Below the pieces are notes generated by a model. The model ran no database searches and was not told the origin of the DNA. It saw only the letters and a list, made by a program, of their open reading frames with translations. A stretch of DNA of 64,000 nt. Origin: Adiantum capillus-veneris (taxonomy: Eukaryota; Streptophyta; Polypodiopsida; Polypodiales; Pteridaceae). The stretch is taken from positions 140,478,211 through 140,542,210 of the forward strand of contig CM043966.1 of assembly GCA_014529385.2 (NCBI GenBank). The letters are read 5' to 3'. Positions 34,679 through 46,332 of this stretch are shown here, piece by piece (the first letter of the stretch is position 1; each line of letters opens with the position of its first letter). The position numbers and the translations under genes were made by a program.

Positions 34679-37449
34679 TTGGAAAGCCTCCGAAAATGGC
34701 TCGCTCAACAGCATACCCACGTAGATCCACAAACCTTCTATCGTCTCTTGCATACTTGTGGACGTTTGAAAGCCCTCATAGAAGGCAAGCGCCTCCATGC
34801 CCTTATCAGAGAGATGGGTCTCGACTCAGATACAATCATGGCAAATCGTATCCTCAACATGTATGGAAAGTGCCATAGCGTGCCAGATGCCCGCGATGTT
34901 TTTGATCGGATTCTGAATGGTAATGAGGTGTCTTGGACATCTATGGTGGCCATCTATGCCAAACATGATCTTTCTACAGAGGCCTTTGATGTCTTTCAAA
35001 GAATGCAGGTTGCTCCATTGTTGTGCCCGAACGAGGTGACCTTCATTTCAGTTCTAATTGCCTGCAACCACGCAAGCTTTTTCACAGAGTGCAACCTCAT
35101 TTTCACTCTCATCGTGGTCCATGAATATGAATGTGATCCCTCTTTTTTGAATGCGCTTGTCACAGCATATACAAAGTGTGAAAGTATTAAAGATGCACAT
35201 GAAGTGTTCGGAAGGATGACAGTAAAGAATGTAGTTTCATGGACGACAATGATCAAGGCGTTTTCTGAGCTTGATGATGGCAAGGCCCTTGAGATATTTG
35301 CACAAATGATTGTAGAAGGTGTTGAGGCAAATAGAGTCACTTATGTAACTTTACTTAGCGTATTCTCGAATTCTCGATCCTTGAAGGAGGCAAAGAGGTT
35401 CCATGTGGTGATTATTGAGACTGATGGCATTCGTGATGTTGTTCTCGGGAGTGCTCTTGTCGTTACATATGGCCAATGTGGCACAGCTGATGAAGCATTT
35501 AGAGTGTTCAATCTCTTGCCGCAGCATAACTTGATCACATGGAATGGCATGATTTCAGTGTTCGCCCATAGTGGGCTTAGGATACAAGCCTTTCAGCATT
35601 TTGAGAAGATGCAGCAGCAGGAAGGCATAGAACCAGATAGTGTTTCTATTACTACAATTCTTAGTCAATGTACAAGCTTCGATTATCTAATCGAAGGTAG
35701 GATCGTTCACAATTGTGGTGTACAACTAGGGATTGATTCCAATGAAGCTGTTGGATGTGCACTGGTTGAGATGTATGGTAAGTGTGGCAATTTAACTGAG
35801 GCATACACACTCTTTAACAGGCTGGAGAAGCAAAATGTGCTATTGTGGTCCTTCTTGATTGTATCACATGTCAAAGCAGGACACATGCAAGAGGTTTTAA
35901 TGCTATATTGTCAGATGCAGGTAGAAGTAGTTCTACCTACCGAAGTCACTTTCTCTAGCCTTCTGTCTGAAGTCGAAGAACGACCACTGTCGATGTGGAG
36001 ATTTGGAAGCTTCACATAAGGTTTTCAAGAGTATAGGTGATCAAAAAAGTGTCGTTATGTGGAATTCGTTATTGAGTGCATATAATCATCATGGACAGGG
36101 GGGGAAGTGCTTGGAAATCTTCAAGTTGATGCTTTTGAGTGGTGTCATTCCGAATAGTATAACTTTTAGTTGTATGTTGGCGGTATGTGGCGCTGTGGGT
36201 CTCTGTAAACAGGGTGAGAGTTTGTATGGCTATGCTATTGAGTGTGAAGTAGAAACAGACCTTAATGTCAATAGTGCCATCATAAATATGTACGGGAAGT
36301 GTGGAAGGCTAGAGGATGCACTGTGGATTTTTAGAAGAGCACCTGTTAGGGGGCTGATTGCGTGGAATAGCATCATTTCAGCATACGCACTCCATGGGCA
36401 TTTCGAGGATGTATTATTTTATACGAGCAAATGAAGGGGGAGGATGTTAAACCAAGTGAAGTCACTTTCACTGTTATGCTCGAAGGATGCAACAATTTTG
36501 AGAAGGGTAAGATCATTCACCACCTTATCCTTCATAATGGACTCGAGGCCTCACCTATGTTATGTAATGCTCTCATAAACATATATGGTGATTGTGGGCC
36601 TTTACAAACAGCCTTGAATGTGTTTAATCGAACCCCTGAGCGAAATTTGATTTCCTGGAATACCATGATTGGTTTACATGCCAGGTATTTGCATTTTGAA
36701 GAGGTTTTTCAGCTTTTTCACATAATGCAGCACAAAACCATTAAATTAGATGAGGTCAGTTTAATGCATGCTCTCTCTGCATGCACAAGCTTGATATGGG
36801 AGTTCACACTGATGCGCTTATGCAAAGTGCTCTTGTGAGTATGTTTAGTACTTGCGGTGAAATAAAAGCTGCCCAGAATGTGTTCGATGGGATGCTTGAG
36901 CATGATGTGATATCGTGTACGGCCATGATTGTAGCATATGTACGCTGTGGGGTGCCCTAAGCATTTGTCAGTTCATGCAGGAGAAGGGTATTGAGCCCAG
37001 TGAGATTAGCTTTGTAAGCATACTTTCTGCGTGTAGCCACTTTGGTTTAGTGGATGAAGGATGTAATCTCTTTCTGTCCATAATAAATCCATGTTGCCTT
37101 ATTCCAACCCTCAGACATTTTTAGCTGCTTGCTTGATCTACTCAGTAGATCAGGGCAGCTAGATAGAGCAGAGGACCTTATCAATAGGATCCCGTTGCAA
37201 CCTGTTAGTGCCATGTGGATGACCTTGATTGGTGCGTGCAGGGCCGACTTTGATATTGAGAGAGGGACGCGACTAGCGGGTCGTTTGTTCCAACTGAAGC
37301 AGCCATTTTATGGTGCATTTTCTCTGCTGTCTAGTATGTATGCCATGGGGGGGGGTTCAAACAACCCCGCTATGTTCTCAGAGGATTTGAACCTAGATGC
37401 CAGCATTATCGAACAGCATGCGGAATGTCCTTTTCTTTATGGCATTTGA
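34679..37449 (+). pseudogene. PLS-class pentatricopeptide repeat (PPR) gene, disrupted
   Basis: PPR proteins bind organellar RNA, one base per repeat, and this class often serves C-to-U editing or processing in chloroplasts or mitochondria. Typical repeat phrases follow in order: NEVSWTSMVAIYAKHDLSTE, KNVVSWTTMIKAFSEL, HNLITWNGMISVFAHSG, QNVLLWSFLIVSHVKAG, KSVVMWNSLLSAYNHHGQ, RGLIAWNSIISAYALHG, RNLISWNTMIGLHARY, then HDVISCTAMIVAY and an E-type region beginning VSAMWMTLIGACRAD. This gives at least eight repeats with no introns. There is no in-frame ATG before the first repeat. Frame breaks or small deletions occur near 35975-36003, 36415-36434, 36790-36840, 36955 and 37115-37130. Homology fades after LLSSMYAMGG at a poly-G run (37348), and the TRIM inserts at 37447. 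No DYW domain is seen. Confidence 0.88.
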
Positions 37450-37512
37450 TAGGAAGCTAAGCTATGGAGGTTGCCACCGTGGAGCCATGGCGAGGTGCTC
37501 CGCTTGCAAAGA

Positions 37513-37571
<59 letters not shown>

Positions 37572-37756
37572 ATACAGCAGTAAAACCAAAACTACACGCT
37601 ATTCTTTTCTCTTGTAGTAATTCTCACAAAGGAAGCCTTGCATATATCATTGTAGCCATGCAAACTTAATCTTTAACTGAGGTTTCCATGCATGCCATAG
37701 AGTGTGTACCCACGAGTTGACAACTGATCACCAAACTCGGGCTTGCATACCCAACA
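37447..37756 (-). repeat. TRIM 3' LTR
   Basis: Contains (GA)n at about 37519-37566. It matches 38939-39219 except for (GA)n length and scattered changes. Confidence 0.93.
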
Positions 37757-38938
37757 ACCCTCCCCTCAAGCCCAAACCACTGACAATGGACTCGAGACAG
37801 TAGGACCATGGTAGAGTCCAATCACTTGAAACCATGAGTAGAAGTCCCCCCCTTGACTATAGCATAGGTGTGTGTGTACTTCTCTCACAATAATCAGTGT
37901 GAGACATACCAGAACCCGACCAAACAACAAAAGGGTGGTCTTACCACTTTTTATGTGGCAGTGTCTATAACCCGTACAATTTCGATATGAAGACAACTTA
38001 CAAGCATGACAATAACTGACAACAAATAATGTAAGAGGAGGCTTTGACTGAAAGTTTTATGATGGTTTTGACAATAGACAAAAGCTGGCAAAACTATGAT
38101 ACTAAACAAGGAGAAATTGTTTTTCGAACTCTTTATGGATGTACCAAGTGTTCCAAGCAAACCTGTCAAAATAATCACCACCACCTTCTGTCCATATGAG
38201 CTTTGATTTTTTTATTTTTTTTTGAAGCCGCTCTTTTTCTCTTTTGCATGAGAAGTATCCTTGACAAAATGACACGCTTCTCAACATAAGTATCTTGAAA
38301 TGCCGAGTGTTTTGAAAAAGATATAAGCCAAAGAACACAACTCGCAATCTTGTGAGCTTTTTGAAATGTTTTGCTGTTGGTGATTGGTAGCATTTTTGAG
38401 GTGGTACTCCTAAGAATCTTTATATGATGTGCCTTGTTGTCTCCGAAGAGCATTTCGAGATGCTTTGCCTTGCAGTGTTTTGAGAGGCGTAATACTGCAG
38501 CTCGGAGCCCTTTTGAGATGCTCTCCTGTCGTCGCAAAGCTGATATCCTTTTTAATTTGCTATTAACGAGCATCAAGCACCGAATACCGAGCCGAGGTTA
38601 CCCGAGGGTGGGAATCTTTGCTTTAAAAAATTGAATGGGTGGCCACTGTCTTAAAGTGTGAACACAATTAAAAAAAAACGATGCGTTCTCTGTAGCAGAA
38701 GTCGACGACATCGCCGATTGCCTGTTTTGCTTCACAGCGGGCTAGGAAGGCCAAATTGGCACGTGCTTCAGTGTCGACATTTGCTTCTCAAGCCAGGGCG
38801 TTTATGTTGATGCAGATCTTACTCGTTTTGATGCAGGTCAACAGCTTCGTGTTCCCCTCTGCAGGTAGCGGTTCCCGCGTTACTGAGTCGAGCCAAGCTC
38901 CTTCTTGCTTTGGCGGCCCACCTGGGGTCTGATACCAG

Positions 38939-39007
38939 TCGATAGGAAGCTAAGCTATGGAGGTTGCCACCGTGGAGCCATGGCGAGGTGCTCGGCTTGC
39001 AGAGAAA

Positions 39008-39038
<31 letters not shown>

Positions 39039-39219
39039 TTCGATACAGCAGTAAAACCAAAACTACACGCTATTCCTTTCTTTTGTATTAATTCTCACAA
39101 AGGAAGCCTTACATATATCATTGTAGCCATGCAAACTTAAACTGAGGTTTCCATGCATGCCATAGTGTGTACCCACGAGTTGACAACTGATCACCAAACT
39201 CGGGCTTGCATACCCAACA
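38939..39219 (-). repeat. TRIM 5' LTR
   Basis: Contains a shorter (GA)n at about 39010-39038. It is bordered on its inner side by the PBS. Confidence 0.93.
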
Positions 39220-39224
39220 GCATT

Positions 39225-40793
39225 GACATACCTGGTTAACTTGAGAAGTTCAACAGCTCAAGCGTTTTTCACTAAACCCTTCTAATGGCTTTACATGATG
39301 TCTTGAGGCTCTATGCACATTGCAGAGCACCATCCTCACAAAATTCTGTGTCGCCGTCGCAGGGTAACCTTATCCCTCGGGACCATATGATCAGGCAGAG
39401 GGCCAGTGCATTTTTTTCTGTTGAGTGATGATTTATCAAAACAGGTAACGGCGAACATTTTTGGGCATGAAGGGGCCAGTATTAGAGCAGTAAAAGCTAT
39501 ATGTATTATGGCCTGGGGTCTTTGTTTTGCTTTGATCGGGCTAAAAACGGTAGGGCGTGCAACGCTGAAGTCACATTGATTGCATTGAAATTTCATACAG
39601 CTATTGGGGCTATGTAATAATTGGGGGCTAGCAGGGAGCTCTTCTTTGGGCAATCTGCTTCATAAAGCTATATGTTTGATGGAGTCATCGATACTTTCTC
39701 TTGCTTCTAAGGCTTGGTCGAACGGGTGATCTGTTAGATGTATCATGTTTGTGTGTTGGCCGAGTATTGCAGCTGGGAGAGAACTCTCTTTCGTGTGGGA
39801 GAAAAGTTGAGCTATAGTTGCTTCACTCTACCTCCATCCCAGAGTCGTGTTACCATTCTAGCTAGATTACCATGGTCCCTGCCCTGCTTGACAAGTAACC
39901 TTCTTCCAGAGTCTTTAAAGAAAACTCTTAAGACCTAGCGGTTAAGACTGTACCTCATCGAGCCATCCCTAACCTTAGCCGATAAGGTTTTGTCGCAACT
40001 GATTGTCTAAGCCCTTTGTCTTGGCACACATGATTGGTGAAAGAGTCCCTTCAAGGCTTCTACTTTCAAAGCCTTCATTGTGGTTCGCCATTGGCTTGGA
40101 GTATTTATCGCCTTGTATGCTCTTTGAGGTGGTCAATACAAGCCGACTTGGACAGGGAATAATGGGGACGATGTTTGATTACAATGGAGTTTTAGTGGAC
40201 ATACTCTGCAAGGGGTATCTGCGGTAGACTTAGGCCATATAAGCCTCGGAGTGAAGGCCTCTCTTATTCCTTCAATGGCTGGTTTTCATTGATCCTATTA
40301 CTCCTGATAGGCTAGACATACACTTCTACTCAATACCTGCTGGCAAGTGCATTCGACACAACCAGAATAGAGTTATGACAACTCAGCAGACCATTGGCAA
40401 CTCCGTGTCATGTTTGATTAGAAATAGCATAGGCTATGAAGGCGATTCCTTTTTGCTTGCACACAACAGGTGTTAGTTCGGGGGTTGCTTGCTTTTGGTG
40501 GCGCCCAATCTTCTTCTTGCATTCATGGTTTCTTGCATTCATGGTCAAATGATTGGCAAGTTCTTGGAGGATTGATGCCTAAGATGCAAGAACAAGTAGA
40601 GTGTGAGAGAGTGGGGAAGGGAAGAGATGCACACGAGATATGGGTGGAGCTTCAGTGCTTCACTCTGTGGGAATCGAGTGAGCCCCTTATTCATATGTAT
40701 ATAAAGTATAAGGCATTATGAGTACACATGGACATGGTGAGTGGTCAGACTCCGGGTAGGCGCATGAGCCTTTACCCTAACGTATCTTTACAG
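39225..40793. other. Unassigned sequence
   Basis: No domain is recognised in readings of up to 83 codons (e.g. 40470-40721 plus). It may include decayed 3' flank of the PPR gene. Confidence 0.3.
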
Positions 40794-40813
40794 CTCTCTC
40801 TCTCTCTCTCTCT
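40794..40813. repeat. (CT)n, 5' flank of LINE-E
   Basis: Short (CT)10 run directly before GC-rich sequence, in the same sense as the LINE tail downstream. Confidence 0.85.
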
Positions 40814-41320
40814 GCCTTGCTCGTTGCCCCCCGCACCTACCCCTGTCCCTGCTCGCGCGCCGCTGTGCCCGCCTGCAGCCCCGCGCACTGCTGAGCCTCT
40901 CTCTGTGCTGCTCGCTGCTCGCGCGCGCTGCTTGTTGCCGCGCTGTGCTGCTGCCTGGCTTGCACCCTACCCCCCCGCCTCTGCCCTCGCGCCCGCCGCC
41001 CTGCACCCCCGCCTCTGCCCCGCGCGCCCGTCATCCTGCACCCTCGCGGCCTGCCCTGCGCTGCGCGCTGCACGCTGCCCTAACCCCCCAACCTCTACGC
41101 GTAGCGTGTCTCCCCCCCCCCCCCCCCCCCCTTTTTTCTTTCACGCGTAGGACGTCCATCCTCTACGCGTAGGACGTCAAAATTTATTTTTATTTATTTT
41201 CATTTTTTTATTTTATTTTACCCCGCCCCCGCCCCCATCACTTTTTAACTTTCGGGCCTCATAGGTCATTATGGCCTTTTGAGGACTTTAGTATAACATT
41301 TCATTTCATTTCTACCCCCC
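40814..41320 (+). mobile_element. LINE-E: internally deleted remnant of the LINE family
   Basis: A very GC-rich block (40814-41110, rich in CGCGC and CTGCCC) is followed by poly-C (about 41111-41130), three copies of a CTCTACGCGTAGGACGTC-type motif (41091, 41140, 41161) and AT-rich sequence. It ends with the same 3' terminus as LINE-D (TCGGGCCTCATAGGTCATTA at 41252-41271, then ACATTTCATTTCATTT), followed by a CCCCTCC-rich pyrimidine tract. No ORF2 remains. Confidence 0.65.
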
Positions 41321-41533
41321 TCCCCCTCCCCCTCCTTCACTTTTGTTTTCGAGGTGCTCGCGCGCACACACACACACAGTTGAACATATTGAGGGCACCG
41401 GGCCACACCGCCTCGCGCTCCGCCGCTCGCCGCAATCGTCGCCAGTGTGGGTGCACACGTACATCCAGTGCCGCGCCCGCTGCTAGAGTAGGTGCACACG
41501 TGCATCTAACCCCCTTGCGGACGGCGATCAAAC

Positions 41534-42428
41534 ATGAGGAAGACGAACGAAAAAGCCGACCCCCTAGAGGATGCCATTCGAAAATGCAAAGAGGAAATGA
41601 CGGAGACCATCACCAAGATGAACCGCAATCTCTGGGGCACAATAAACATTCTCGAAGGACGTGTGCTGATCCAAGAGAGCAAGATAAGCACGCTGGAAGA
41701 CCGAGTGACGACCCAAGAGGAAGAGATCATGTCACTCAAGAAAGAACTCGCCGAAGCCCAATCAAAAAACACACTGAAAGAGGGCGAACTGCAACCTTCA
41801 TTAATTGAAGAAATCAACACGATCAAGGAACAAGTACGGGCCATCAAAGAGGGAGAAGAACAGCACAAAGAAATGACGACTTCTTGGATGGATGTTCTTA
41901 CCAAAACCCAACAGAAGGCAGACGAAGCCGAGAAATGGATCAAGGTGGCCAAGAAAGGAAAAGACAAGGAGATAACGCCCACGACCACACCCAACAACAT
42001 CACTAACCAGACACTAGAGGAAGAGCAGAGGAGAAGGGTGCGCGCTTTACATGTGAGAATTTGCAGTCTTAAAGACAAAGGCAATGTGGACGAAGAAGTA
42101 AAAGAACTCACAGCCTTGATGGGGATTCATGAGCCGACACACACAAGGGCATGGAGAGTGGGCAACATAAAGAAAAATGGAGGCAGTGGAGAAACCTCAA
42201 AAGAAAGAGCACTCATCCTCCGTTTTCCCTCCATGGAAGCAAAGAAGTCATTCTTGAAGAAAAGACCAACTCTTAAAGAGACTGGCATCTTTCTTGGGGA
42301 CGATCTCACCCTCTCGTAGATCGCTCATATGCAGGAAGTAATGCCGGAGATTAGAGCGGCAAGGGAAAAAGGCAAGATCGCTTTTTACCGAGACGAAAAA
42401 GTGGTAATACTTGAGCGACGCTCCACAT
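41534..42428 (+). pseudogene. LINE-D ORF1 (coiled coil plus RRM-like), one premature stop
   Basis: ATG at 41534 opens MRKTNEKADPLEDAIRKCKE. Residues about 20-165 are highly charged and heptad-like (ISTLEDRVTTQEEEIMSLKK), suggesting a trimerising coiled coil. An RRM-like part follows (VRALHVRICSLKDKG, then RALILRFPSMEAKKSFLKKR). An in-frame TAG at 42317-42319 interrupts before IAHMQEVMPEIRAAREKGK and IAFYRDEKVVILERRST (stop near 42428). The same EKGKxAxYR ending is seen in LINE-A and B. Role: RNA-binding chaperone of the LINE RNP, inferred from the L1 ORF1 layout. Confidence 0.78.
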
Positions 42429-42448
42429 GACGGTGCGAGACTTATGGG

Positions 42449-45400
42449 ACCACACTCAAAGTAGCTGCCTGGAACTGCAATGGATCTATGCGTCTTGATG
42501 TGGGTGCTTTTGAGGATAGCTTTACTGGAAGAGACATCATCTTCTACTCTGAGACACAGCAGGCCCCTGGGCAATCCATGCCTCACATCAGTGGATATAG
42601 GTGGGAGACAACCTACAGACAGGAGACACGCTCAGAGCACAGAGGGGGGGCTCGGGAGGAGTGGCAGTGTTATTTAGAGAGGATCTGCAGCCACTGATAC
42701 ATATAGCCCACAGGGACGAGCAGGCTAGGTACATGTGGGTGAGACTGAAAGCAGAGACAGGCAGATACCTCTATCTAGCTATTTGTTACTTTCCCCCGAG
42801 TACATCAGTGTATGCACCACCCAAAGGACAGTCCCCTTTCTCTATTTTGGATGATGACATATGGGAGTTCTCTAGGGACGGTGACATTATCATCCTCGGG
42901 GACTTCAATGCTAGGACTGCCCATCACCAGGCAGTGTTTTATGATACTTCAGAGGAGATGCTAAGAGAGATAGATGTGGCAGAGATGGGCCTTTCCAGAC
43001 TATCACACGATATGGAATATACTGAGTATGGGCGACACCTGATAGACATGGGCACTGCACATGGATTGGCCATCTTGAACGGCCTACAGAGATTTCCTGC
43101 TGCGAGAGGCTTTACATGCTTCCCACACAGACATGGAGCCAGCACGGTGGACTATGTCATGGCACAACCGAATCTCATCCCTAGTATCGAGGATCTCACA
43201 GTTGGGCCCAGACCGGTCAGGGTGGCGGTGGATCATGCTCTGGTGTCAATGACCATCTCCTTCCATTTCAGTGCAACACACAGACCACGAGTAGAAGTCC
43301 CTACTCGCTACACATTCGCAAGGGAGACGGACTCTGTATACACCTCTGGAGGAGCTAACTACTATACTGACACAGACATTGCATGAGGCAGCAACTGAAG
43401 CATACCCACACACCCAGCCTGAGCAGAGCCGCCGATTTGGGAGCATGCCTCAGAACAGCTGGTACGATGAGGAGTGCCGCCAGACTAGAGCCAGACTTCA
43501 GAGGGAGGTGCTGTTGGGGTACGTCACTCACAGACAGTCACAGATGGACTTCCGACGCCTGGTGCGGCGGAAGAAGAGGGCTTTTTTGGCTAGACTGGAG
43601 CAGGATCTATATCAGCTATTCTTGAGTCAAGACTCGAGTGAGACATGGCGGCTCTTTCATGAGCAGTCCCCCCCCCCCTGCTATTTCCTCCACAGAGACC
43701 TAGGGTCAGTACGCATCATCTTTGTACACAATACCTGGATAGCCGCCCCTCCCCAACCCCCCCCCCCCCGACCCATGCCCACATACATGTGTCTTTTTCA
43801 CTACTGAGATGGTGAAGAAAGCCATTGACAGGATGAAGACTGGGAGAGCATATGATCATGAGGGCCTAGTAGCTGAGCATTTCATACATGCCAAAGACCT
43901 ACTAGCAAAGCTTCTAGCAGTTATGTTTAACTGTGCCATGTGTGAGGGCCTACCGGACACTTGGAGCCTATCTACAATCGTACCTATCTTCAAATCAGGA
44001 GACCCCATGGAGCCTGGGAATTATCGCACTATTATGATTGGGCACACACTGGCACGGTTGTATGCATCCATTCTTGAGCAACAACTGAGTAGATGGGTAG
44101 AGAGGGAAGCAATACGTGCAACTAGGCAGGCAGGATTCAGGAGAGGCTTCTCTACTCTTGACCATATCCTAACACTCAGGGCCATCATCGAGGAAGGCAG
44201 ATCTCATGGGAGACGGATCTATTGTAGCTTTGTGGACTTTCGCAAAGCTTTCGACACGATACCCAGAGCTAGACTGATGCGCAGATTACAGGAAATGGGA
44301 GTACCCACAGAACTCATTTGGGGGATCATGGCATTGTACAGATCAGTAGTAGGGCATGTACGCACCCCGGAGGGACTTTCTACACCAGTTCACTCCACTA
44401 TTGGGGTGAAGCAGGGCTGCCCGCTCTCTCCCACTCTTTTCGGTATGTATGTGGATGAGATTTCTGACTACATTGACAGCGATGGGGATAAAGGTGCTCA
44501 GTTGGCAGGGACATGGATTCCACTTTTGTTATATGCTGATGACATAGTGTTGATCTCCGAATCCCCAGAGGGAATGCAACGTCAATTGGATGCTCTGCAT
44601 ACGTTTGCCCAGGAAAGTGGTTTGTCTGTCAACCTGGGTAAAACCAAGGTTGTGGTGTTTAATATCACCCCACAGTGGATCAGGAGGTCAGCACCTACAC
44701 TCACATACGGCCAGGAGACTGTGGAGTACACAGACGCTTACACTTACCTTGGAGTGGTTTTTAGCGGACCTACATCCTCACTCAGAAGAGCAGCAGAAAC
44801 CAGACTTACTAGAGCCCACGCAGCATTGGGTTTGCAGGTTCAGTTTCGGGAGCCGCGGACGAAGCTTTGGCTCTTTGACACCTTGGTGGCTTCAGCATTG
44901 CTCTATGGAACTGAGATATGGGGACCTTCACTGGATCACCAAGGAGGACGGGTCGCTCAGACGGATGGGGAAACATGGAGAAACCTCTCGTCTCTATGAT
45001 CTCGCGGCTCATTAGAGCCAAGGCATCAGTACCACGGGCCATTATCCGAGCAAAGCTAGCGGCCCCCCCACTTGTGGTGGAGGCGCTCACCAGATCAGTC
45101 TCCTTCATAAACCGCACATGGGCACTTCCTAGAGATAGATATGCTCGCATAGCACTTGAAGCCTCTCGACAGTTAGCCATACAAGGAGATACAACATGAT
45201 GGTATGGGGAGATGAAATCATGGTTTCAAGCACATGGGTTCAGCATAGACCGGCTGCCACCATTCCATTACTCATTGGATGCACCATCTCTCACCCTTAC
45301 ACAGTCGGAGATCACCAAGCTCATACGCCAAGACCTGACCCAGCTAGACACCAAAAGGACATGGATACAACCAGCACAGGAATTGGGCACGAAGATGGCT

Positions 45401-46081
45401 TTTTACAAAGACCACCTTCTCCAGCTTATGGAAGATGTTTTTGTGGCGAGACCCAGATACATGGATACCCACTTGTCTCATGGGATACGATGTGCTATTG
45501 GCCAGTTACGCACATCTTCTCACCAGTTGCGGATTGAGACGGGGAGATACAACGGAGTACCAGCAGAGGACGGGACATGCCCCTTGTGTAACATGGAACC
45601 TGAGACAAAGCTACACTATACATGTCGCTGCCCCGCCTACTACCAGATACGAGGCTGCTTCCATTGCTTGTTCAGAGAAGGTTTTGGACCACTCTCAAGA
45701 GTCATGGGATACGAAGATCAGAGATGTTTGGGTTTGTTCTTGCTCGAGCTGCGTAGACACAGAGATAGCCTGATGAATGGCGAGGCTAGCCAATCTCAAA
45801 GACGGATCACAGACTTCTTCAGAGCAGACACGGGACAGCCGCAAGAGCCACTCCCACAACAGAGCTCCCCCTCGTCTCATACCAGAGGCACACTGATTGA
45901 CCGAGCGATTGAACTGGGGAAATCCAGGCGCCCACGACTACGAAGAACTACACAGCATCGACGAAGGCTACGACAAAAAATTCGGAGCACGCTGGCCAGG
46001 CATGCACAACGCCCGGTCAGACTACTAACCATGCAGGAAATTGATGAGATTCGCCAACGACCGATGCTAGATCTCTTGTGA
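42449..46081 (+). pseudogene. LINE-D ORF2: APE endonuclease, reverse transcriptase, zinc knuckle, PIP-like C-terminus
   Basis: The endonuclease starts KVAAWNCNGSM (Asn of the active site) with IIFYSETQQ (catalytic Glu), then IIILGDFNART and a late STVDYVMAQP...VAVDHALV (catalytic Asp-His). RT spans 43809-44999 with FVDFRKAFDTIP, STIGVKQGCPLSPTLFG and the catalytic LLYADDIVLISE. The C-terminal part (45212-46081) has a zinc knuckle CPLCNMEPETKLHYTCRC. About 60 residues later comes QRRITDFF (45797-45820), a full match to the PCNA-binding pattern Qxx(I/L/M)xxFF, then an Arg-rich tail. Frame breaks: a G7 run at 42644-42650, near 43385, near 43805, near 44940, and TGA at 45197-45199. The enzyme would nick target DNA and copy the LINE RNA there. 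Confidence 0.85.
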
Positions 46082-46296
46082 TTCAGCTATCCCAACAAGC
46101 CGCCCATTTTTTGCTTGGTCTTTTGCTTGGTTCACATCGATCAACTTAAGACCCCATAGTATATATCTTTGTTTTGGACTGTTGTTAGGTTATTTTGTTA
46201 CTCCGACTTTGTATCAGATCCACCACTTTGTAATTTCGGGTCTCATAGGTCATTATGGCCTTTTGAAGACGTTAATATAACATTTCATTTCATTTT

Positions 46297-46332
46297 CTCT
46301 CTCTCTCTCTCTCTCTCCCCCCCCCCCCCCCA
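46297..46332. repeat. (CT)n then poly-C tail of LINE-D
   Basis: About ten CT units run directly into a C run of about 16 nt. Confidence 0.93.

Larger units (their letters stand above)
37447..39219 (-). mobile_element. TRIM/LARD-type miniature LTR retrotransposon
   Basis: Direct repeats at 37447-37756 (310 bp) and 38939-39219 (281 bp) flank 1,182 bp with no gag or pol. On the minus strand the LTR starts TGTTGGGTATGC. Next to the right LTR is TGGTATCAGACCCCAGGTG (complement of about 38919-38937), a tRNA-iMet-type primer-binding site. Next to the left LTR is a purine-rich GGGCTTGAGGGGAGGG tract. Target duplications GCATT lie at 37442-37446 and 39220-39224. Non-autonomous, it must borrow proteins from another LTR element. 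The LTR length difference is mainly the (GA)n inside each. Confidence 0.92.
41321..46317 (+). mobile_element. LINE-D: near full-length LINE with ORF1, endonuclease, RT and zinc knuckle
   Basis: Starts directly after the pyrimidine tract of LINE-E. It contains a GC-rich leader, ORF1 (41534-42428) and ORF2 (about 42449-46081). It ends with the family 3' terminus (TCGGGTCTCATAGGTCATTA at 46229-46248, then AACATTTCATTTCATTTT) and (CT)n at 46297-46317. Several frame breaks make it inactive. It has a (CT)n tail, not poly(A). Confidence 0.88.

Noticed and set aside
37397-37669. Continuation of the PPR reading into the TRIM
   Set aside because: The reading crosses the TRIM boundary at 37447 and runs into (GA)n; it is a chance frame.
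38175-38576. 133-codon minus-strand reading inside the TRIM as a possible gag
   Set aside because: It is basic but shows no capsid or zinc-knuckle motif and no similarity to any family I recognise. The element size fits a non-coding TRIM.
40728-41172. Pro/Ala/Cys-rich frames in GC-rich sequence
   Set aside because: Composition-driven frames in both strands, lying in the remnant LINE-E. No domain or splice support.
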